Source of the DNA: Corynebacterium sp.
Lineage (GTDB): Bacteria > Actinomycetota > Actinomycetes > Mycobacteriales > Mycobacteriaceae
Assembly: GCF_030826625.1 (NCBI RefSeq)
Contig: NZ_JAPJNQ010000043.1
Coordinates: 1-20,053 of the forward strand
Direction: 5' to 3'
Length of the DNA: 20,053 nucleotides
Below the pieces are notes generated by a model that had not been told where the DNA came from, ran no database searches, and worked only from the letters and a program-made list of their open reading frames with translations. Shown here one piece after another: positions 6,851 to 15,018 of this stretch. Numbering within the stretch: the stretch's first letter is position 1; every line of letters starts with the position of its first letter. The position numbers and the translations under genes are program-made.

Positions 6851-9800
6851 TCACTTCCCTTCGCCAGTGATCAGCTCGTTACCACTGTCCACGGTCAACT
6901 GCGCACGCTGCTGGTATTCGGCCAGCAGGTCCCGGCGCGCCTGCCCGCGAGGGCGTCGGCCCGGCTGAATATCACAGGCACCGATCTTGGAGTTCTGGAT
7001 CAAAACATTCGGCTCCAGCGTCAATCCCAGCAGGTCATTCGCTCCATCTCCGGTGACTTCCGTGGTATCGGATTCACCGTAGTGGAACGGCAGACCGATC
7101 TGGTGGAATTCTTGGCCATTGATGTTCAGCATCTGCATACGGTCGGTAACCAGCACCTGCGCCTCGATCACACCACGTGGCGAGATGATCGTCGCCCATT
7201 CGCCATTTTCCAGCCCGCGCTTGGCGGCCAGGTCCTTATCCACTTCACAGAACAAGCCGGGTTGCAGCTCCGCGAGGTACGGCAAGCGTCGCGTCATGGC
7301 ACCAGAGGTATACATCTCCGTCAACCGATAAGTAGAGAACACAAACGGGAACACCTCAGAGCCAGGCTTGCCCGGTTCCGGACGCGAGAGGTTGTCTTCC
7401 CGCTTGATCGGCATACGCGTCGGCGATTGTTGCTGCTTATGCAACACGTTTTCCACCGGCGATTCGTGCGGTTCGTAGTGCGTCGGCAAGGGCCCATCGG
7501 ACAAACCTTGGGGCGCGAACAGCCAGCCACGCCCGTCAGCCTGCATGATGAAGGCATCGGTGCCGTCCAGTGCGTCCGGGCCCACAGCGTCGGCAGGCGC
7601 CTTGTAATCCGGAGCTTTGTCCACCGGGAAATCTGGCACGTCGTCGCCGACCCAGCGGCCGGCGTCGGCGTCCCACCACACGTACTTCTTGCGCTCTGAC
7701 CACGGGGTTCCGTCTGGGCGCGCCGAGGCACGGTTGTACAGGATGCGGCGATTCGACGGCCACACCCAGCCCCAATCCAGCGCGACCTCGTTTTGCTCGC
7801 GGCCCGGGACCTTGCTCTGTGAGTGGTTGATGCCGTCTTTGTACACGCCGGTATAAATCCAACAGCCACCGGAAGTAGTGCCGTCGGCTTTCATCTCCGT
7901 GTAGCTCGGCAGCAACTCGCCCTTGTTCGGGCCCTCCAGGTAGTAACCGTTGATCTCCTTGAGCACGTCTTCTGGGTTCGGCTCGCCTTCTTCGGTTTCC
8001 ACGTAATCCCAGGCCAGCTTCTGCACAGCCACATCGCGTGGGTCCGTCGAATCAGCTAGGCGCTGCTTGATCTTCTTGCCCAGTTGATAGAAGAACCACA
8101 GATCGCTCTTGGCATCACCTGGTGAAGGCGCTGCCTTGAAGCGCCACTGCAGCATGCGCTGGGTTTGGGTGAACGTACCAGCCTTTTCCGCGTGCGTGGC
8201 CGCCGGCAACAGGAAGACTTCCGTGCCGATCTCCTCAGTTTTCAGCTCACCAGTTTTGATCTCCGGCGAGTCGTACCAGAACGACGCCGTCTCAATCTCC
8301 TGGAAATCGCGCACGACCAGCCATTTCAGCGCAGCCAAACCGCGGCGCTGCATACCACCATTAGATTGGGCGACCGCCGGGTTCTGCCCAAAGACCAGGT
8401 AGCCTTCCACGTTGCCTTCCAGCATCGATTCAAGGGTCTGGTAGGTCGAATGAGCACCGGAAATGCGCGGCATCAGGTCATAGCCCCACTGGTTTTCGGC
8501 CGTCGCAGCATCGCCCCAATAGGATTTCATCAGCGAAACCGCGTAGTTCTCGCCGAGCTGCCAGAAGCCCTTCTGCGATGTGTCCCGGATCTCGTCGCAA
8601 TACTCCGCCCAGGTTTGCTTGTCGACGCTCGGCATCGGCAAATAACCCGGCAGCGAGTGGAATAGCGTCGGGATGTCCGTCGAGCCCTGGATCGAGGCGT
8701 GCCCGCGCAAGGCCATGATGCCGGAGCCGGGCCGACCTACATTGCCCATCAGCAGCTGCAAGATCGCGGCGGTGCGGATAAACTGCGCGCCCAAGGTGTG
8801 CTGGGTAAAGCCCAGTGCGTAGGCAAAGCAGGTGGTGCGATCCGGCTTGGAGTTATCCGCGATCGAATTCGCTAGGTAGAAGAAATCGCCTTGCGAGATG
8901 CCGCAGGTTTCTTCCACCAGCTCCGGGGTGTAGCGCGCGAAGTGGCGTTTCAGGATCTGGAACACGCTGCGCGGATGCTGCAGGGTCTCATCGCGTTCGA
9001 CGTTCCAAGGCGATTTCTCGCCGCTCTTCTGCTCGTATTGCCACGAGTCGGTGATGTACTTGCCGGTTTCGGGGTCGAAGCCCGAAAACAGCCCGTCGAG
9101 ATCCTCGGTGTCTTGGTAGTCCTCGGAGACGATCATCGGCGCGTTGGTATAGGCGACCACATAATCGTGGAAGTATAGGTCGTTATCCAGCATGTATTTG
9201 ATCAGCGCACCAAGCAGCACGACGTCGGTGCCACCACGAATCCCGATGTGCCGGTTCGAAAACGCAGAGGTACGCGTGTAGCGAGGATCAACGTGGATGA
9301 TGCGGGCGCCACGCTTTTTCGCTTCTACGACCCACTGGAATCCGACCGGGTGGCACTCGGCCATGTTCGAGCCCTCGATGACGATACAGTCGGCGTTTGC
9401 CATATCCTGCAGCGGTTGTGTCGCACCGCCGCGGCCAAAGGAAGTTCCTAAACTAGGAACTGTGGCGGAGTGTCATATGCGCGCCTGGTTTTCAACCTGG
9501 ATCGCGCCGGTCGCGGTGAACAATTTTTTGATGAGGTAGTTTTCCTCGTTATCCAGCGTCGCACCGCCTAACCCAGCGATGCCCATGGTGCGGTTGAGCA
9601 GGCGACCGTGTTCGTCCCGATCCTGCCAACCGTTGCGGCGGGCTTCCAAGTAGCGGTCCGCGATCATCTCCATCGCGGTATCTTCGTCCAGCTCTTGCCA
9701 CTCAGTGGCGTAGGGCGCGCGGTATTTGATTTTCGTCAACCGAGTCGACGAGTTGATCAGCTGTTCAGAGGCCGCGCCTTTCGGGCAGAGACGCCCGCGG

Positions 9801-10039
9801 GAAATCGGCGAATCTGGGTCGCCTTCGACCTGGATGACGCGATCGTCTTTGACATAAATCCGTTGCGAACAGCCCACTGCACAATACGGGCAGACGGATT
9901 GCACAACTTTGTCTGCTTCTTCAATGCGGCCACGTGTGTCTTTGCTTTTTTGTGACTGCGTATTGCTGTCCCTGCCGAATGGATCGGCATTGCGAATCTG
10001 GCGCACTACCGGCCAGTTGAGGGGACTAAAGCGAGACAT
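6851..10039 (-). CDS. fdhA: Formate dehydrogenase catalytic (alpha) subunit, selenocysteine-containing (FdnG/FdhA type)
   Basis: This molybdopterin (bis-MGD) oxidoreductase oxidises formate to CO2. The gene is read through an in-frame UGA at 9473-9475. The residues before and after it (ENQARI-U-HSATVPSLGTSFGRG) match the Sec-His active site of formate dehydrogenases, putting Sec at residue 189 of 1062 (196 in E. coli FdnG). The N-terminal 4Fe-4S ligands are Cys50, Cys53, Cys57 and Cys85 (CPYCAVGC then RLCPKG). Later stretches such as ECHPVGFQW, GGTDVVLLGALIKYML, FGQNPAVAQSNGG and the C-terminal MopB dinucleotide-binding region fit FdnG/FdoG. The ATG start is fixed by an in-frame TAA four codons upstream. 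The N-terminus (MSRFSPLNWPVVRQIRNADP) has no twin-arginine signal, so this subunit should stay in the cytoplasm. First gene of the operon with fdhB and nrfD. Confidence 0.95.
9443..9475 (-). promoter_or_regulatory. UGA selenocysteine codon with bacterial SECIS hairpin
   Basis: The UGA (9475-9473) is followed after 11 nt by a perfect 8-bp stem with a 3-nt loop: AGUUCCUA-GUU-UAGGAACU (9461-9443). Counting from the U of UGA as 1, positions 23-24 are G-U in the loop and position 17 is U, the same positions SelB reads in E. coli fdhF. Unlike fdhF, U17 here is base-paired rather than bulged. Together with selA, selB, selC and selD in the window, this supports recoding as Sec. Confidence 0.9.
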
Positions 10040-10048
10040 GTTCTTAAT

Positions 10049-10078
10049 GTATTATTGCGCGGAAAAATTCGCCAGCAA
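10049..10078 (-). promoter_or_regulatory. Putative fdh operon promoter
   Basis: On the minus strand TTGCTG (10078-10073) and TAATAC (10054-10049) are separated by 18 nt, and the -10 box ends 9 nt before the fdhA ATG. The leader would be very short and no Shine-Dalgarno is visible. This is the only reasonable promoter in the 81-bp pcp-fdhA gap. Confidence 0.5.
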
Positions 10079-10084
10079 GGCTAC

Positions 10085-10119
10085 CCTAGCCATCACCTAG
10101 CCATTACCCCTAGTCATTA
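10085..10119. repeat. Three 11-bp direct repeats upstream of the fdh promoter
   Basis: CCTAGCCATCA (10085-10095), CCTAGCCATTA (10096-10106) and CCTAGTCATTA (10109-10119) fit CCTAGYCATYA and are spaced 11 and 13 bp apart. They lie just upstream of the putative -35 box of fdhA and end at the pcp stop codon. That is a typical place for activator or repressor binding. The regulator is unknown. Confidence 0.6.
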
Positions 10120-10120
10120 C

Positions 10121-10753
10121 CTATTGCTGGGACGCATCTTCTACGACCGCGGCTAATGCGCGTTCGATCCCCGTGACTATCTGCGCGAGCTCCAACATTG
10201 GATAGTTTTTCTTGTTCTGTTCCGCACTAAACGGTACATGGATAAAGCCAGCTTTCACGGGCGTACCTGCAAAATGATGCAGCAGGCCATACAGCAACTG
10301 ATTGCACACAAACGTGCCGGCCGTCGTCGATAGCTCTGCCGGAATTTCGACTCCTTCATCAGCAGCAGTCGCGCCTGACGCAGCAATAGCCGCGACCATC
10401 TTTTTGACAGGCAGTGTGGAAAAATACGCTGCCGGACCGCCCACTACCACTGGTTCGTCCTGGGGACGAGCACCAGCGTTGTCCGCAATTGTTGCGTCTG
10501 CGAGGTTAATACCAATCAGCTCTGGGGTGATGTGCGCACGCCCGCCCGCTTGCCCCAAACAGACAACTGCGTCTACTTGTTCTTCTTCGGCTGCCGAGAT
10601 CACTTTCTCCAGGGACTTCCCAAACACCGTGGGCACTACCCGTTTGCTGATCTGCGCCCCACCAATCTCATTCGGTAAATGTGCAAGCGCTTGTTCTGTC
10701 GGGTTGATCTCCTCGCCACCAAAGGCATCAAATGCAGTCACCAGGATTCTCAT
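10121..10753 (-). CDS. pcp: Pyroglutamyl-peptidase I
   Basis: This cytosolic cysteine peptidase (family C15) removes N-terminal pyroglutamate from peptides. At 210 residues from the ATG at 10753 it has the usual length and the usual start (MRILVTAFDAFGGEEINP). The catalytic triad is visible as Glu78 (in TPELIGIN), Cys150 (in AGTFVCNQLLYGLLH) and His172 (in GFIHVPFS). An in-frame GTG at 10807 with AGGAAA nearby would add 18 residues (MTLVADKRLAAFAAILEP). I prefer the shorter form because it matches the family N-terminus, though its GGAG is only 3 nt from the ATG. It is divergent from the symporter gene and upstream of fdh, with no evident functional link to formate metabolism. Confidence 0.93.
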   Translation of the reverse strand: MRILVTAFDAFGGEEINPTEQALAHLPNEIGGAQISKRVVPTVFGKSLEKVISAAEEEQVDAVVCLGQAGGRAHITPELIGINLADATIADNAGARPQDEPVVVGGPAAYFSTLPVKKMVAAIAASGATAADEGVEIPAELSTTAGTFVCNQLLYGLLHHFAGTPVKAGFIHVPFSAEQNKKNYPMLELAQIVTGIERALAAVVEDASQQ

Positions 10754-10843
10754 GGGCTCCAGTATGGCAGCAAAAGCTGCAAGCCGCTTATCTGCGACGA
10801 GGGTCACAATTGTTTCCTAGAAGAATATATTTTCTGCGCGCTG

Positions 10844-10873
10844 TTGCGCCCCAAAAACTAGGGGGAGTAGAGT
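10844..10873 (+). promoter_or_regulatory. Putative promoter of the symporter gene
   Basis: TTGCGC (10844-10849) and TAGAGT (10868-10873) are separated by 18 nt and fit corynebacterial promoter spacing. A start near 10880 would give a leader of about 68 nt. Confidence 0.4.
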
Positions 10874-10891
10874 CAGGTGAGCAAAACTTGA

Positions 10892-10927
10892 ACAGATTAG
10901 TTCATAGCAGATAGACAGATCAGTTCA
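10892..10927 (+). repeat. Pair of 13-bp direct repeats in the symporter leader
   Basis: ACAGATTAGTTCA (10892-10904) and ACAGATCAGTTCA (10915-10927) differ at one base and are 23 bp apart, about two helical turns. They lie between the putative promoter and the symporter ATG, where they could bind a regulator. Confidence 0.5.
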
Positions 10928-10947
10928 GAATTAACAAAAGGACGTTC

Positions 10948-12375
10948 ATGAAAAACAAACTTCCCAGCTGGGCCACGGGCTTCGGCGCACAGGTTATCGT
11001 CGGCCTGATTATCGGCGTGATCTTAGGCTTGGTCGCATCCGGCATGGACACCGACCCAGAGAATCCAGGCTGGCTCACCAGCACCCTGAGCAACGTCGGC
11101 AGTGCTTACGTGCAGCTGCTCAAAGTCATGGTGCCGCCGCTGATTTTCGCTGCCGTCGTGACCTCCGTGGCCAACCTACGCAAGGTCACCAACGCCGCCT
11201 CCCTAGCAATTTCCACCCTGGTGTGGTTCGCGATCACCGCGTTTTTCTCCGTTATCGTCGGCATCGTGGTCGCCCTGGTGATGAAGCCAGGCGTGGGCAC
11301 CAGCGTCGATGCCTCGTCGGCACAGGACCCTTCCAGCGTGGGATCGTGGACCGCGTTTTTCGAACAGCTATTGCCGCAGAACTTCTTCGGGCTCACAGCC
11401 TCGGTCAGCGACGGCGAGGCATCTCTGAACTTTGGCGCACTACAGCTGCTGGTGATCTCGCTGGCAATCGGCATCGCCGCCGTGAAAGCCGGCAAGGCAG
11501 CGGATCCGTTCCTGCGCTTTACCGAGTCTTTCTTGAAGGTCATCCAAGTTGTGCTGTGGTGGATCATCCGCCTGGCACCGATTGGTACCGCCGCGCTGAT
11601 CGGTAAGGCCGTGTCCACCTACGGTTGGGACGCCATGGGCTCGCTGGGCAAATTCGTGCTGGCAGTCTACGTCGGGCTGGCCCTAGTCTTCCTGGTGGTC
11701 TACCCAACCGTGATGAAGGCGCACAACATCCCAGTCTTTGGTTTCTACAAGCGCATTTGGCCAGTCATTTCGCTGGGCTTCGTCACCCGCTCGTCGATGG
11801 GCGTGATGCCAGCCACCCAGCGTTTCAGCGAGCGCGCCGTGGGCGTTCCGCGCGAATACGCCTCCTTCGCCATCCCACTGGGCGCGACCACCAAAATGGA
11901 CGGCTGCGCCTCGGTCTACCCTGCCGTCGCCGCAATCTTCGTCGCCCAGTTCTATGGCATTGACCTGGATTTCACCCAGTACCTGCTGATCATCTTCGTT
12001 TCCGTCATCGGTTCCGCCGCCACCGCGGGCACCACTGGCGCGACCGTCATGTTGACGCTGACCTTGTCGACGCTGGGTCTGCCGCTGGCTGGCGTCGGCC
12101 TGTTGTTGGCCGTCGAGCCGATCGTCGATATGGGCCGTACCGCGCTCAACGTCACCGGTCAGATTCTGGCCGCGACGGTCGTCGCCAAGCGTGCCGGTAT
12201 CCAGGACATGGAGGTATGGGATGCCGCAGAAAGCGGAGTCAACGACTTGTTGAATGAGGATGCTCAGGACGATGACGAGCTTGACGACGCTGACGCTGCG
12301 ACGCAGGCGAGCGAAACGTCTTATGCTCCGAATAACTCGAGTGGAATGACTGCAACGCCATCGTCGCGTCGATAA
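10948..12375 (+). CDS. Dicarboxylate/amino acid:cation symporter (DAACS/SLC1 family)
   Basis: This 475-residue secondary transporter should import dicarboxylates or acidic/neutral amino acids with Na+ or H+. Membrane segments run from about residue 13 to 415. SLC1 landmarks are visible: the serine-containing hairpin tip RSSMGVMPAT (281-290), GATTKMDGCA (312-321, usual form GATINMDGTA), the second hairpin tip GTTGATVM (361-368), and DMGRTALNVTGQ (394-405) of the last helix. The start has AAAAGGA 8 nt upstream. After residue 425 comes a hydrophilic, very acidic tail (EDAQDDDELDDADA), then a Ser/Thr-rich end that overlaps the convergent ATPase gene by 55 bp. That last part may be read-through of sequence not originally belonging to the gene. 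The substrate cannot be told from sequence. Confidence 0.92.
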   Translation: MKNKLPSWATGFGAQVIVGLIIGVILGLVASGMDTDPENPGWLTSTLSNVGSAYVQLLKVMVPPLIFAAVVTSVANLRKVTNAASLAISTLVWFAITAFFSVIVGIVVALVMKPGVGTSVDASSAQDPSSVGSWTAFFEQLLPQNFFGLTASVSDGEASLNFGALQLLVISLAIGIAAVKAGKAADPFLRFTESFLKVIQVVLWWIIRLAPIGTAALIGKAVSTYGWDAMGSLGKFVLAVYVGLALVFLVVYPTVMKAHNIPVFGFYKRIWPVISLGFVTRSSMGVMPATQRFSERAVGVPREYASFAIPLGATTKMDGCASVYPAVAAIFVAQFYGIDLDFTQYLLIIFVSVIGSAATAGTTGATVMLTLTLSTLGLPLAGVGLLLAVEPIVDMGRTALNVTGQILAATVVAKRAGIQDMEVWDAAESGVNDLLNEDAQDDDELDDADAATQASETSYAPNNSSGMTATPSSRR

Positions 12376-13568
12376 GCATGCTCACCGGTGTTTAGTACAA
12401 CCATATCCACCAGGTCTTCACCTAGTTTCTCCTTGAGCCAATGCAGGTGCTCCACATCATCGTCATTGATATGCGCAGCTAGCTTCACCTCAATGGCGAT
12501 GACATCACCATCCTGGTTTTGCACGATGAGGTCTACTTCGTGATCACCTTTTGCCGTACGACAGTGCGCAATGCTTCCAAATAGCGATTCGGCTGCAACC
12601 CGAACAGATAACGTGGCCAAGGATTCAAACAAAGGCCCCAAAAAATGCGCAAACCGCGAAGTATTCAGCTTCGCGCGCGGTATCCGCAACAACCGCATCG
12701 CCAAGGCGGGGTCTGCAAGCTGATGTTTTGGTGCTCGCGCCAATCCTGCAAAAGCCCCACGCTGCGGCGACCAGGCTTTGACTGGATCAAGCATCCAGAT
12801 CTCCGAGAGCTTTTCCCGGTAGGTCATAGTCGTGGACTTAGCCGGTTTCTTCCCTTCACCCGGCGTAGCTGCATCGAGAATTTCTGAATACCCAGTGGTA
12901 GTAGAGCTCGCAGCGGCATACGCCGTCAACCAGCGCAACAAGCCATCGCGGTTTCGCGCTGTATAACCCTGATCAGGAAGATCACGGTCCACAATTCGCT
13001 CAATATAAGAATCCAAGTATTCATTACGCACGATTTCTGGAGCTCGATAAATTCCAGGAAACCCGCTACAGGCAATGTGCTCGATGTAATCGCTCAATGA
13101 AAGCGTGCTTTCCCCCGATATTAGCGCGCGAGATTCGAAGAGTTCGGATAATTTCACAGACGGATTCATCCCCTCCCGTTCGAAGAGCGCAAGCGGGCGC
13201 ATGCGTACGCTCAGAATCCGCCCTGCCCCGCTGTGCGTATCAACTCCTACTTGCGGCGTCGCCGACCCCGTCAATAAAAACCTTCCGACCCCAGCCCCAT
13301 CATCGACTGCGCGGCGGACATAATCCCAGCTTTCGGGATGCTTTTGCCACTCATCAAGCAGAATCGTGCCTTCGTCGAACGAGTGGAACCCTGGATCTGC
13401 CCTGAGGCGCTCGCGGCCAGTCGTCGTATCTAACCGAATTTCTGTTTCTGCGCGACGACGTGCAGTCTCCGTTTTCCCTACACCCTTCGGGCCATCAATC
13501 GCCACCGCCGACGCAAACGGCAACAAAGTATCTAATTGCTGGTCAATCGCTCGAAATAAATAATCCAC
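12321..13568 (-). CDS. AAA-type ATPase with DUF4143 and PD-(D/E)XK-like C-terminus
   Basis: This 415-residue protein has a Walker A motif (GPKGVGKTETA, 26-36), a Walker B motif (TILLDEWQ, about 68-75) and a sensor-like LLTGSATP. A DUF4143 region follows, with a nuclease-fold signature near the end: DHEVDLIV then IAIEVK (Asp346, Glu360, Lys362). The C-terminus (LNTGEHAYRRDDGVAVIPLELFG) is typical of the family, so the stop is genuine. These proteins are widespread, often mobile or accessory, and their function is poorly known. The start is GTG (13568-13566) with only a weak ribosome site. A 23-bp repeat array begins 10 bp upstream, with a possible -10 TAGAAT at 13598-13593 between repeats. The 3' end overlaps the symporter gene. 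Confidence 0.85.
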   Translation of the reverse strand: MDYLFRAIDQQLDTLLPFASAVAIDGPKGVGKTETARRRAETEIRLDTTTGRERLRADPGFHSFDEGTILLDEWQKHPESWDYVRRAVDDGAGVGRFLLTGSATPQVGVDTHSGAGRILSVRMRPLALFEREGMNPSVKLSELFESRALISGESTLSLSDYIEHIACSGFPGIYRAPEIVRNEYLDSYIERIVDRDLPDQGYTARNRDGLLRWLTAYAAASSTTTGYSEILDAATPGEGKKPAKSTTMTYREKLSEIWMLDPVKAWSPQRGAFAGLARAPKHQLADPALAMRLLRIPRAKLNTSRFAHFLGPLFESLATLSVRVAAESLFGSIAHCRTAKGDHEVDLIVQNQDGDVIAIEVKLAAHINDDDVEHLHWLKEKLGEDLVDMVVLNTGEHAYRRDDGVAVIPLELFGA

Positions 13569-13577
13569 TGCTTAATC

Positions 13578-13669
13578 CTACTTATTTTCCGTATTCTATC
13601 GGTCGAATTTTCCGCGACTTACGCTACTTATTTTACCCGTTCTACGCTACTTATTTTCCATATTGTTTT
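13578..13669. repeat. Four 23-bp tandem repeats abutting the ATPase start
   Basis: Units start at 13578, 13601, 13624 and 13647, an exact 23-bp period. The core CTACTTATTTTCC is perfect in units 1 and 4, has one change in unit 3 (CTACTTATTTTAC), and keeps only its ATTTTCC half in unit 2. The array covers the likely promoter of the DUF4143 ATPase (TAGAAT at 13598-13593). On the minus strand the core reads GGAAAATAAGTAG. Two-helical-turn spacing suggests sites for a DNA-binding protein, perhaps autoregulatory. Confidence 0.75.
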
Positions 13670-13905
13670 TGAACACTCATTAGATGACTACAGAAAATTA
13701 CCAGAATAAATTTTCGATATTGAGCACGTTTCAAGCACTCCCATTCTGGATCTTTGCTAGCGTTTGACCTAAGCAATGGTTAGTAATGGTTCCGCAACGC
13801 CCGCGTCGAAACAACACGCGAGGACATAAGGGGCCAACAACCACAGAAGATTCAGAAGGTTCAAAAGGCACGGAAGCCGCATGAACGGTAGACAAGGAGG
13901 CGACG
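13670..13905. other. AT-rich intergenic region upstream of the Panacea-Doc operon
   Basis: I see no gene in these 236 bp. Notable features are TTGACC at 13764-13769, a possible -35 box without a matching -10, and a short direct repeat AATGGTT-AGT-AATGGTT (13775-13791). That repeat resembles the TAATGGCTAG repeats before fdhA. The strong AAGGAGG (13894-13900) belongs to the next gene. Confidence 0.4.
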
Positions 13906-14478
13906 ATGGCGACAATCCTCGATGTAGGTCAATACATCACCGAACTGCTTCCTGGCACCGACAAGATGAAGCTGTACAAGCTGTGCTATTTCTCCCAAGG
14001 CTGGCATTTGGCATGGACCGGCAAGCCCCTGTTTTCTGATGAATTCGAAGGCTGGAGCCACGGCCCTGTTTCCCAACAGTTGCGCCACCACACCGAGGCA
14101 GTGGCCAAGGGTCACACGGTAGCTGAGGTTCCGGGCGGGGAATCGGCGCGCCTTTCTGCATACGAAACTGCCGTCGTCGCGCGCATCGTGGAATTTTACG
14201 GCAACCAAAAATCCACCGACTTGTCAGAGTTGAGCCATGGCGCAGATTGGCAGGCGACTCGTTCCGGATTAGCACCACATAACCCAGGAACCAACATACT
14301 TAGCCTGGCGAATATCCGCGACGAATTCAGCGGGCTGTTACATGCTAAGACCTCACGTCCCTCTGCTCCAGCACTAAACCAGATATCCCCGGATACAACT
14401 ACTGACGACATGATCTCTCAGGCTATTGCGCTAGAAAAAGAATGGGGCCCAGTTTTTGATTTACTCGCTACCCGTTAG
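13906..14478 (+). CDS. DUF4065/Panacea-domain protein, likely antitoxin
   Basis: This 190-residue protein opens with the Panacea (DUF4065, SocA-like) domain: KLYKLCYFSQGWHLAWTGKPLF (about 22-43), then the conserved EGWSHGPVSQQL (48-59). Proteins of this family act as antitoxins neutralising a wide range of unrelated toxins encoded next door, or as protease adaptors such as SocA. The start is well supported by AAGGAGG 5 nt before the ATG. The following doc-like gene begins 3 nt after the stop, so the two are translationally coupled. That order (antitoxin, then toxin) and spacing are typical of toxin-antitoxin pairs. The neutralising role is inferred from family and gene pairing. Confidence 0.85.
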   Translation: MATILDVGQYITELLPGTDKMKLYKLCYFSQGWHLAWTGKPLFSDEFEGWSHGPVSQQLRHHTEAVAKGHTVAEVPGGESARLSAYETAVVARIVEFYGNQKSTDLSELSHGADWQATRSGLAPHNPGTNILSLANIRDEFSGLLHAKTSRPSAPALNQISPDTTTDDMISQAIALEKEWGPVFDLLATR

Positions 14479-14481
14479 TCT

Positions 14482-14967
14482 GTGCAGCAGAAAATCGATA
14501 TGACCTATTGCCGCGACCAATCAGCAGAGGAAGCGCTCGCTGAAAAACTGGTGGAGGTAGCTTGCACGCTCAATAGACGTTGCGGGATGCGAGCATCTCA
14601 CAGTCTTAATGGTCTCCAAGAATACTCAGGTTTTTCGGTTCGCCTCGAAGGCCTTCGGTCCGCAATTTACGCCCCCTTGCAGGTATTCTTCGGCCAAGCT
14701 GCTTACGAATCACCTTTTGAACGCGCTGCCGCACTAATCGTAAATATCGCACAAGGACACCACTTTGGTGATGGAAACAAACGCACAGCTTTGCATCTTG
14801 GATTGCTTTATCTATCGATGCTCGGAATCAAAGTTGACCGCCCAAGCGACGAAGCAGCTGCCACCTGGATGCAGGAACTCGTCACCGCGAAGATTCCCAG
14901 AGAAACCACAATTATCAATGCTGGCCGGAAACTACGGCAGTGGTCAAACCCGACAGCAGCCCCTTAG
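14482..14967 (+). CDS. doc: Fic/Doc family protein, likely toxin of a Panacea-Doc pair
   Basis: This is a 161-residue Doc-like protein. The active-site motif HHFGDGNKRTALHLG starts at His93 and has the Doc form with Lys instead of the second Gly of Fic (HxFxDGNKRT). Doc of phage P1 phosphorylates EF-Tu and blocks translation, and the same chemistry is plausible here because His, Phe, Asp, Asn, Lys and Arg are all kept. The GTG at 14482 follows the Panacea stop by 3 nt with no separate Shine-Dalgarno, implying coupling. An ATG at 14500 is a possible alternative, giving a product 6 residues shorter. P1 Doc is paired with Phd, whereas here the neighbour is DUF4065 and no Phd-like gene is visible. 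Confidence 0.85.
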   Translation: MQQKIDMTYCRDQSAEEALAEKLVEVACTLNRRCGMRASHSLNGLQEYSGFSVRLEGLRSAIYAPLQVFFGQAAYESPFERAAALIVNIAQGHHFGDGNKRTALHLGLLYLSMLGIKVDRPSDEAAATWMQELVTAKIPRETTIINAGRKLRQWSNPTAAP

Positions 14968-15018
14968 CCACAGCCGCTAGCCGCATAAAATCACAGCGAC
15001 GGCCCCGGGCTACCAGAG

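Noticed and set aside
6032..7699. Plus-strand open frame of 555 codons opposite fdhB and fdhA
   Set aside because: It overlaps two strongly supported genes in antisense and shows no recognisable motif.
9403..9475. fdhA as a frameshifted or nonsense pseudogene
   Set aside because: The frame is kept through the UGA, the flanking residues match the Sec active site, a SECIS hairpin follows at the right distance, and all four sel genes are present.
10754..10807. 18-residue N-terminal extension of pyroglutamyl-peptidase from GTG 10807
   Set aside because: The family starts at MRILVTAF, so the extension has no counterpart. It is kept only as an alternative because AGGAAA precedes the GTG.
13578..13669. 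CRISPR array
   Set aside because: The 23-bp units are contiguous and degenerate, with no repeat-spacer alternation and no cas genes.
13881..13905. Upstream ORF starting at ATG 13881 before the Panacea gene
   Set aside because: It has no ribosome site of its own and runs on in another frame across the real gene.
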